A DNA stretch of 64,000 nucleotides, from the NCBI GenBank assembly GCA_028455995.1, contig JABELC010000014.1, positions 372,001 through 436,000 of the forward strand. Reading direction: 5' to 3'. Made by a program: the position numbers and the translations under genes. The stretch is from Scleromitrula shiraiana (lineage: Eukaryota; Ascomycota; Leotiomycetes; Helotiales; Sclerotiniaceae). Below are positions 60,001-64,000 of this stretch, piece after piece (position 1 is the first letter of the stretch; the number at the start of each line of letters is the position of its first letter). Below the pieces are notes generated by a model that was given only the letters and a program-made list of their open reading frames with translations, ran no database searches and was not told the origin of the DNA.

Positions 60001-60507
60001 ATGGTATCAGAATGGTCCACCAGAAGGGGCTTAGAGAGACGTCCAAAAATTACCTTTGTACCTTCACCTCCTCGAGTTGCGAGTTCCTCCAAGACACCAC
60101 CTGTCGAAGAACACGCCGGACAGCCGCCCAGTCCGATTTCCTCCACCGGGGTTCTAAATGGCTGTGGGGAACAGCTTGTGTACGTGGTGACTCGAGAAGA
60201 AAGAAACAGAGAAGCGAAATTGCAAAATAAAAGGTTTATCATGGGAATATTTCAGCGAATGGAGGATGCTAACAATCGCTTGATTGAGATAGTCTACCAT
60301 GAATACCCACATTATAGCAATGTGGGTTTTGTACCACTTCAATTATTACGATGGGAATGTAACACCAGTAATCATGAAGGAGAGCTCTTTGTGTGTATTG
60401 CAGTCGCGGCTTTTATTGTTCAAGGAGAAGGGGAGATGAACTGGGAGGAATCAGAAGAACGCAATGCGGATGAAGGAGGGAATTGGAAGGGTAAAGAGAA
60501 GGAATAA
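60001..60507 (+). CDS. Unrecognised small-protein family, member at 60.0 kb
   Basis: Single exon, 168 residues. The N terminus is Arg/Pro/Ser-rich (KITFVPSPPRVASSSKTPP). The shared domain follows: LVYVVTREERNREAK, IMGIFQRMEDANNRLIEIVY (the helix nearly the same as EIEDANNRLKSYV at 62.7 kb), then RWECNTSNHEGELFVCIAV and VQGEGEMNWEES, and an acidic/Lys tail. No membrane segment or signal peptide. The first 60 residues do not align with neighbours, so the true start could be internal; no other in-frame ATG precedes the domain until IMGIF, which would be too late. Confidence 0.6.
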   Translation: MVSEWSTRRGLERRPKITFVPSPPRVASSSKTPPVEEHAGQPPSPISSTGVLNGCGEQLVYVVTREERNREAKLQNKRFIMGIFQRMEDANNRLIEIVYHEYPHYSNVGFVPLQLLRWECNTSNHEGELFVCIAVAAFIVQGEGEMNWEESEERNADEGGNWKGKEKE

Positions 60508-61243
60508 AGGGGAGGAGCGGGAACAGGATGAGGAAGAAAGTTGAGAGCGAGGACGAGGACGAATATTCACCCAAGTTGCATTCGTAATCTAAAACGACTG
60601 GCTCTCCAGGTTCGCTATTTTAATCCATCGAATATAGACTGAGAATAATATACAGTTACGCGGAGAAAGCAAAGAGGCTATGGAATCTGGCACCTAGGCC
60701 TGTGGCCTCAGAAAAAAAAAGTTCGAGAGATTTGGGGTTCCCGTCGGGTACGTACTGTTAATCTTAGAAAGAACCTGTATCAGGAAATAAAATCGATTCT
60801 TGAATAACTCGTCTGTAGAACTGTTTTTCAAAAGATCTCCTAACAAGTGCTTATTAGCTCAATACAGCTGAATATCTCGTAAATATTGTCTATCCTGCGC
60901 AAGATCTTAATTTAGATTTTTCAGAGAGTAATCTGCCACGGCACAGACAACACAGAAAATCAGGAAATCAGCTGAACAGTTGGAGAATTAATTTTTTTAG
61001 ACCATAACAGTGAATCGGTGATATGAAATTGGTGATCAAATTAAAGTGAATCGGAAATTGTAATGACAAATTTCAAATTACAGATCTATTGTGTATCGTA
61101 TTTAATGAACACCCACGCTGATGGCTACTGTCCACAGGTAGTAATACCATACGATAAACAACCCCATTTTCTTCATTCTTGGAGACGAGATTACGAAATA
61201 AGATCGATACAGTCCGTACAAGCGGTTGAACAGACACACAACC
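60508..61243. other. Spacer between family members
   Basis: No gene or strong repeat seen. Confidence 0.5.
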
Positions 61244-61714
61244 ATGGCGGAAGCAACAAAATCTAGAAAACGAGCCGATCCCTCAACAGATGTACTATCT
61301 TCGGAGCCCGAGACCAAACGAGCTAAAACCTCCAAACCACCACCAATCCAATACGTCTATACTGTACTTTATCAGACATTAAGCCACTGCAATGCCACGG
61401 GAGGTGATCCAAAAGCGTTTACTGAAGTTTCTGGAGTTTTCTTGGGACTCGAGGATGCAAACTGCCGTATCAAGAATATTGTGAAAGAGGAACTCTCCTG
61501 GATCGATTATCAACGAAAGGGAAGGAAGGAAGATGGGAGGCTATGGTGGAGTTGTGATGATAATGGGGAGGGACAGGAAATTAAGCTTTACATTCAGAAA
61601 AGTGAAGTGATGATTTTAGGGTCAGAACTGGAGTGGGAGGACTCGGAGGATGATGAAAATGATGAAAATGGAGACGGCGAAGAGGATACTTGGGGTGATA
61701 ACGAGGATGAATGA
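61244..61714 (+). CDS. Unrecognised small-protein family, member at 61.2 kb
   Basis: Single exon, 156 residues. The basic start MAEATKSRKRADPSTDVLSS followed by EPETKRAKTSKPPPIQYVYT looks like a nuclear-localisation-type stretch (KRAK) and is closely matched by the 62.7-kb gene (RSQKRAEPSMDTPVAEPEKE, SPPIQYVYIV). Domain: QYVYTVLYQTL, GVFLGLEDANCRIKNIVKEE, DGRLWWSCDDNGEGQEIKLY, IQKSEV. The C terminus is strongly acidic (DSEDDENDENGDGEEDTWG, then DNEDE). ATG at 61244 is in ACCATGG, a good context. A tandem paralogue of the next gene. Confidence 0.7.
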   Translation: MAEATKSRKRADPSTDVLSSEPETKRAKTSKPPPIQYVYTVLYQTLSHCNATGGDPKAFTEVSGVFLGLEDANCRIKNIVKEELSWIDYQRKGRKEDGRLWWSCDDNGEGQEIKLYIQKSEVMILGSELEWEDSEDDENDENGDGEEDTWGDNEDE

Positions 61715-62655
61715 TGGGCAGACAAGTACTAGAGATTTTGTTGTGATCTTCAATTGAAGCGGCATTAGAGGCTAAGATCATAAAGAACCTGGAGTTGGTT
61801 CGTTACTTCATTAAACAAACACTTGTTTGAAGTTTGCGTAATCAGAGAATTATGCTGAGCTCAATCCCAAACATGCATAAGAGCAATCTTCGTGAATGTA
61901 AAATTGGTATCAACTTCTCAATGTTTCATGTATGGCTGTTTTCATTCTCTATGGGGGCAAGGAGTATATTAATATTATCAATAAAATCACTTTTTTATTG
62001 ACTTCAAATCGAATATTTTTAATATAAAATTGATTTATTTGAATTATATAGAAATTTCGTATCAATTATATAAAAAATATATATTAATTATAGTATTATA
62101 TTGAAGTTCCGAGTCGTTATAAATAGTTATATAATATAAACAAAGAATAAAATCGTACTAGTATAATTAACTTGAATTACTATATTAATAATATAATATA
62201 TATTACTAGTAGTAGTAGTAGTAGTAATAAAAATTATATAAACTATGGATTTGTTGAAATCATAGGGATTGCTGTTAAATATCCAAAGAAAAATATCAAA
62301 AACAATTAATTCACTTGATCTGGGGTATGATCAAGCCTGGAATCCCTATTCTAGCGGAAAATCTTTCTATATCATCCATATAAGTTAATAGTTCGCAATG
62401 GGTAACAATGTAGTCAGAATTGAAGAAGAGAGTGATTGGGGGTAGAAAGAGCTGATGGAGCTGGTGGTGGAGTATCATGAATGATGAGTCATCAATGACA
62501 AACTAGTTCACGGGCCAACGCGTTAAAAATATTTCAAGTGCCATGTCAATTCAATCTATCGATAGGATAACTGAGGTCAATCAGCACGTGTTGACGAAGA
62601 GATTCACGACACATAGAATCAAAATCAATATAATCTGCTGAGCACATACATTACA
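61715..62655. other. Spacer with an AT-rich island
   Basis: 61960-62250 is extremely AT-rich (long TATATAA stretches, a GTA run at 62203-62225), as in RIP-decayed or low-complexity DNA. No gene. Confidence 0.55.
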
Positions 62656-63096
62656 ATGCAGCGAGCGACAAGATCTCAAAAGCGAGCTGAACCCTCAATG
62701 GATACACCTGTTGCGGAGCCTGAGAAGGAGAAGAAACGACCCAAGGTCTCCGAATCGCCACCAATCCAATACGTCTATATCGTCATGCTGGAGACGACCG
62801 GGAAATTTGCCGGTGATGGTGATGAAATTCTTGGAGTCTTTTCGGAGATTGAAGATGCCAATAATCGCCTCAAGAGTTATGTAAATGACGAATATACCGG
62901 GGCTTTGATGGACAATGAATACGAAAGAGGGATTAAAAAAGATGGAACAGTATGGTGGAGTTCCAATGATGTTGGAGAAGGAGATACAGCTAAACTTTAT
63001 GTGGAGAAACATGTGGTGAAAGGAGCAGGCTCACAGCGGAAGAGAGATTGGGAGTATTGGAGAGATGACTATACCGGACCTCCATTAGAAAAGTGA
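62656..63096 (+). CDS. Unrecognised small-protein family, member at 62.7 kb
   Basis: Single exon, 146 residues, the closest relative of the 61.2-kb gene. Basic N terminus (MQRATRSQKRAEPSMDTPVA, KEKKRPKVSESPP), then IQYVYIVMLETTGKFAGDGD, ILGVFSEIEDANNRLKSYVN, DGTVWWSSNDVGEGDTAKLY and VEKHVVKGAGSQRKRDWEYW. It lacks the acidic tail of its neighbour. The WWS-x-D-x-x-GEG and IQYVY segments are the best-conserved parts of the pair and make a usable family signature. Function unknown; the basic leader suggests nuclear location, by inference. Confidence 0.7.
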   Translation: MQRATRSQKRAEPSMDTPVAEPEKEKKRPKVSESPPIQYVYIVMLETTGKFAGDGDEILGVFSEIEDANNRLKSYVNDEYTGALMDNEYERGIKKDGTVWWSSNDVGEGDTAKLYVEKHVVKGAGSQRKRDWEYWRDDYTGPPLEK

Positions 63097-63685
63097 TACG
63101 CATTTCAGTATTAAGAAATCATATCCTTCTATGAATCGAATTATAGGGGTTGAAAAGAGAAGTAATTCTAAATTACTTCCTCACTTTGCCAACGGCCAAA
63201 TTTCTTTTGCTTGAATTGTTTGTATAACTAGGAATTCTTACAACTTCAAATGTACAGATGAATCGACTTCGTTAGCAAAAGAATGACTCAAGTTTCTCAA
63301 TGTTTCATTTACCATTTTTTTTATTTGCGATGATATTTCATTGACAAATACTAAAGGAAAGCACTCTAGTATGAGGCATTATTGGACTTCAAGCCCTTAT
63401 TGTTTGTTGTGATATAGAATTTGATTACATTGTTTCTTGATACACTCCTTCCTATTATCTTCCAACTTTCTATATACTTCAAGAGCAGGCCACACGAGGT
63501 TTTAGTTCCTTCCATGTTTAAACAAGACAGTACTTTCAATAAAATGAAATGAAATAACATGCTTCAACTTTTTTTTTCCAAAAACAATTACCAAACATCA
63601 CTTATCATTATTATCTATAATCCATTGATCAATTCAATAAATCATTATAACCAATCCCAAAGAGGAAACTGTAACTACCACGAAC
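63097..63685. other. Spacer
   Basis: Nothing supported; a T run at 63569-63577. Confidence 0.45.
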
Positions 63686-64000
63686 ATGACTACCGACGAG
63701 AATACTACAGGCGAGGATACTACAATCGTGGATACTACAATCCTGAATACTATCGAAGGGGATGATATCGAAGGGGATGATATCGAAGAGGATGATATCG
63801 AAGAGGATGATGCCGGCGGTAGTACTACAGAAGAAGAGATCTGGGAGCTTGCTAAAGAAGAAGGGACTATAATAGCTTCCAATGGAGACAAACCCCTATT
63901 CAGAAAGGAGAACCCCAGTTCAGCATCCCATCCACCACGCGCCCAACCAAACAAACGCCGCAGGGTCACTTTTGCTGCCTTCTCCACATCAATGACATCA
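63686..64000 (+). CDS. Partial gene with acidic tandem-repeat N terminus (runs off the window)
   Basis: Open from ATG at 63686 to the window end (105 codons, no stop). Thr/Asp-rich start (MTTDENTTGEDTTIVDTTIL), then repeats of G/E-D-D-I-E (EGDDIEGDDIEEDDIEEDDA) encoded by 15-bp units at 63756-63810. It continues TTEEEIWELAKEEGTIIASN and HPPRAQPNKRRRVTFAAF. The KRRR patch recalls the basic leaders of the family genes just upstream, so this may be another member, but the diagnostic domain would lie outside the window. Not recognised. Confidence 0.45.
   Translation, partial: MTTDENTTGEDTTIVDTTILNTIEGDDIEGDDIEEDDIEEDDAGGSTTEEEIWELAKEEGTIIASNGDKPLFRKENPSSASHPPRAQPNKRRRVTFAAFSTSMTS
63756..63810 (+). 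repeat. 15-bp GATGATATCGAAGRG coding repeat
   Basis: Three full copies and flanking partial copies of a unit containing GATATC. The repeat is in frame with the partial gene and encodes D-D-I-E-[GE]. Confidence 0.85.

Overview
This is a eukaryotic nuclear window from a filamentous ascomycete. Genes have short introns with GTATGT/GTAAGT donors and AG acceptors. Coding regions are compact, spacers are AT-rich and full of simple repeats, and the protein set is typically fungal (Ecm33, Mnn9, Kex1, Ice2, Dre2, Sfm1, Igo). The look of the proteins suggests Leotiomycetes, plausibly Sclerotiniaceae (Botrytis/Sclerotinia/Monilinia group). That placement is inference; I cannot name the species.

Layout. 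0.2-5 kb: a short-chain dehydrogenase/reductase (minus) with a probable one-base defect in a G run, then an Stf2-like small protein (minus) whose start codon is split by an intron. 5.6-6.7 kb: Dre2. 6.7-12.8 kb: a gene-free stretch of microsatellites, including a (TGA)n array of about 78 units. 12.8-13.7 kb: a SAP-domain Aim34-like protein. 15.6-20.1 kb: Ice2 (minus), Myg1 (plus), endosulfine/Igo (minus). 21.9-26.1 kb: Sfm1 and Kex1 (both plus). 27.8-29.3 kb: two tandem genes of an unrecognised small-protein family. 30.0-36.7 kb: an ABC1/UbiB-family mitochondrial protein (minus), a small one-TM protein (plus), a Yia6-type mitochondrial carrier (minus) and Qcr7 (plus). 38.3-42.1 kb: Mnn9 (minus) and a decayed 3-methyladenine-DNA glycosylase gene (plus). 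42-48 kb: a second gene-poor stretch with a (TAA)n array. 48.0-55.5 kb: Ecm33 (plus), a Pcs60-type peroxisomal acyl-CoA synthetase (minus) and an SPF45-type splicing factor (plus). A 250-bp palindromic MITE sits in the short divergent promoter between the last two. 56.1-64 kb: a cluster of further members of the unrecognised family (one pseudogene, four open genes, one probable relic), then a partial acidic-repeat gene running off the end.

Most genes are conserved housekeeping: mitochondrial function (Qcr7, ABC1 protein, carrier, Aim34-like), Fe-S assembly, ER and Golgi (Ice2, Mnn9, Kex1), cell wall (Ecm33), quiescence signalling (Igo) and splicing. They do not form one pathway. The unusual content is the lineage-specific paralogue family at 27.8-29.3 and 56-63 kb. 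At least three of its members were copied together with their upstream and downstream flanks, and copies are now at different stages of decay. This family, the MITE, the decayed glycosylase and the frameshifted SDR are the main points for follow-up.
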